Assembly (NCBI GenBank): GCA_039029315.1
Contig: JBCCGK010000202.1
Location: 1-7,869, forward strand
Length of the DNA stretch: 7,869 nucleotides
Origin: JBCCCJ01 sp039029315
GTDB taxonomy: Bacteria; Bacteroidota; Bacteroidia; J057
Reading direction: 5' to 3'
A program made the translations under genes and the position numbers. Under the pieces are notes generated by a model that saw only the letters and a list, made by a program, of their open reading frames with translations, searched no databases and was not told the origin of the DNA. Below, piece by piece: positions 7,125 to 7,869 of the stretch; the stretch's first letter is position 1; each line of letters begins with the position of its first letter.

Positions 7125-7655
7125 TCAATTTTCGGCAATAAGACGCTGGTAAATGTGGGCATTTTGTTTGTCGTAACAAACAAAGGTGACCACTTCATAG
7201 CCATCGGGTTGGTTTTGGACAAATCTTTGAACGGTTTTGTAGGCAACAGAAGCGGCCAACTCTTTTGGAAAACGATAAATCCCAGTACTGATATTCGGAA
7301 AAGCAATGCTCCGAGCGCCATGAGCAAGTCCAAGTTCAAGGCTTTTTTGATAGCAACTTTCCAACAGGCGTTTGTTTTTCTCCGCCTGCGCCTCTTGCCA
7401 AACTGGCCCAACTGTATGGATCACATATTGTGCAGGAAGTCTTCCAGCAGGAGTAATGACCGCTTCTCCAGTCTTGCATCCCCCTTGTCGCGCCCGAATT
7501 TTTCTACATGCTTCCAAAATGTCAGGACCACCAGCCCGATGAATCGCGCCATCTACCCCACCACCTCCCAGCAAGGAGCTGTTGGCAGCATTGACAATAA
7601 TGTTTGAGTCAAATCGGGTTATATCTCCCTGAACTACTTGAATGATTGTTTTCAT
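7125..7655 (-). CDS. ymdB: Macrodomain protein, O-acetyl-ADP-ribose deacetylase (YmdB-type)
   Basis: This 176-residue cytosolic protein is a complete MacroD-type macrodomain, almost the same length as E. coli YmdB (177). The family hydrolyses O-acetyl-ADP-ribose and can remove ADP-ribose from modified proteins; E. coli YmdB also modulates RNase III. Diagnostic motifs are all present: VVQGDIT (7-13), IVNAANSSLLGGGGVDGAIHRAGG (20-43), HTVGPVW (about 79-85) and FPNISTGIY (about 118-126). Asn25 and Asp35 fall at the same positions as the catalytic residues of YmdB. VTFVCYD near the C-terminus also matches. The start is ATG at 7655, giving the expected N-terminus with no Shine-Dalgarno sequence. 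It appears to be a single-gene unit, with a candidate promoter at 7684-7711 and a stem-loop just after the stop. No partner ADP-ribosyltransferase is adjacent, so a toxin-antitoxin role like DarTG is not supported. The symbol rests on recognised similarity. Confidence 0.95.
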   Translation of the reverse strand: MKTIIQVVQGDITRFDSNIIVNAANSSLLGGGGVDGAIHRAGGPDILEACRKIRARQGGCKTGEAVITPAGRLPAQYVIHTVGPVWQEAQAEKNKRLLESCYQKSLELGLAHGARSIAFPNISTGIYRFPKELAASVAYKTVQRFVQNQPDGYEVVTFVCYDKQNAHIYQRLIAEN

Positions 7656-7683
7656 CAGAGCTAGTCTTACATTTATTTTGATT

Positions 7684-7711
7684 CTAAATTAGCCATTGTG
7701 AATTTTTCAAA
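7684..7711 (-). promoter_or_regulatory. Candidate Bacteroidota-type promoter for the macrodomain gene
   Basis: On the minus strand, TTTG (complement of 7708-7711) is followed after 16 bases by TAATTTAG (complement of 7684-7691). The phylum consensus is TTTG, about 17-23 bases, TAnnTTTG, so the -7 box has one mismatch and the spacing is one base short. It lies 28 bases before the ATG at 7655, implying a short leader of about 20 nt. The AT-rich context makes chance matches possible. Confidence 0.35.
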
Positions 7712-7755
7712 AGGCTTCTGATTGGCTTAGAGACTGTTTGAATTTGTTCCGGTAG

Positions 7756-7865
7756 TTTTGTTATGGCTCTTTTTTCGCCTTTGTTCGTTGCACAAATCCT
7801 CATTTAGCTCGGCTAAATTCTGGTTTGCGCGCCTCAATAGTCAAAAAAATAACCTATAACAATTC
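7756..7865. repeat. Large imperfect palindrome, REP/MITE-like element
   Basis: All arms share one centre at 7810 with no indels. The inner stem ATTTAGC (7802-7808) and GCTAAAT (7812-7818) close a TCG loop. The next arm, 7790-7798 with 7822-7830, has 8 of 9 pairs. TTTTT (7771-7775) mirrors AAAAA (7845-7849), and TTGTTAT (7758-7764) mirrors ATAACAA (7856-7862). No ORF is associated. Such folded non-coding units are typical of dispersed REP-like repeats or non-autonomous elements. The outer boundaries are approximate, and the right edge is close to the window end. Confidence 0.6.
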
Positions 7866-7869
7866 CTGC

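Noticed and set aside
6955..7179. Minus-strand ORF running through the DUF4294-macrodomain gap
   Set aside because: It overlaps the 3' end of the macrodomain gene out of frame and reads through the stem-loop; no family resemblance.
7155..7607. Plus-strand ORF of 150 codons opposite the macrodomain gene
   Set aside because: The minus strand encodes an unmistakable YmdB-type protein there; the antisense translation shows no family features.
7125..7655. Macrodomain gene as part of a DarTG-like toxin-antitoxin or defence module
   Set aside because: No ADP-ribosyltransferase or other toxin gene is adjacent, and the protein matches the stand-alone YmdB type.

Overview
The window looks like a chromosomal segment from a member of the Bacteroidota. 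Three things point there: the long secreted protein ends in a type IX secretion (T9SS) type A sorting domain, a DUF4294 protein is present (a family I know only from this phylum), and start codons lack clear Shine-Dalgarno sequences. Saprospiria or Cytophagia would fit, but I cannot place it more finely. Five genes are supported. I see no RNA gene, transposase, CRISPR array or phage gene.

Layout. Positions 1-210 hold no gene. On the minus strand, 211-1059 encodes an NmrA/QOR2-like NAD(P)H-binding oxidoreductase. Upstream of it on the same strand, 1204-5433 encodes a 1409-residue secreted redox protein. Its order of parts is signal segment, PQQ-type glucose/sorbosone dehydrogenase, diheme cytochrome c of the SO2930/HNE_0200 type, carbohydrate-binding-like module, MBG-like beta domain, PA14, and T9SS sorting domain. 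A divergent 272-bp spacer (5434-5705) separates it from a plus-strand HupE/UreJ-family membrane protein (5706-6281). That gene meets a minus-strand DUF4294 gene (6278-6931) tail to tail with overlapping stop codons. A 193-bp gap with a strong stem-loop follows, then a minus-strand YmdB-type macrodomain gene (7125-7655). The right end (about 7756-7865) is a large, almost perfectly centred imperfect palindrome that resembles a dispersed REP- or MITE-like repeat.

How the genes relate. The centrepiece is the fused dehydrogenase-cytochrome. Its architecture implies oxidation of a sugar or alcohol, electron transfer to covalent hemes in the same chain, substrate or matrix binding through the C-terminal modules, and display at or beyond the outer membrane. 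The other genes look like independent housekeeping or accessory functions: a redox sensor or quinone reductase, a putative metal permease, a Bacteroidota envelope protein of unknown role, and ADP-ribose metabolism. Nothing in the sequence ties them into one pathway. The most noteworthy items are the export problem posed by a heme-bearing T9SS cargo, the uncharacterised module at residues ~818-993, and the right-end palindrome, whose core motif recurs in front of the hupE-like gene.
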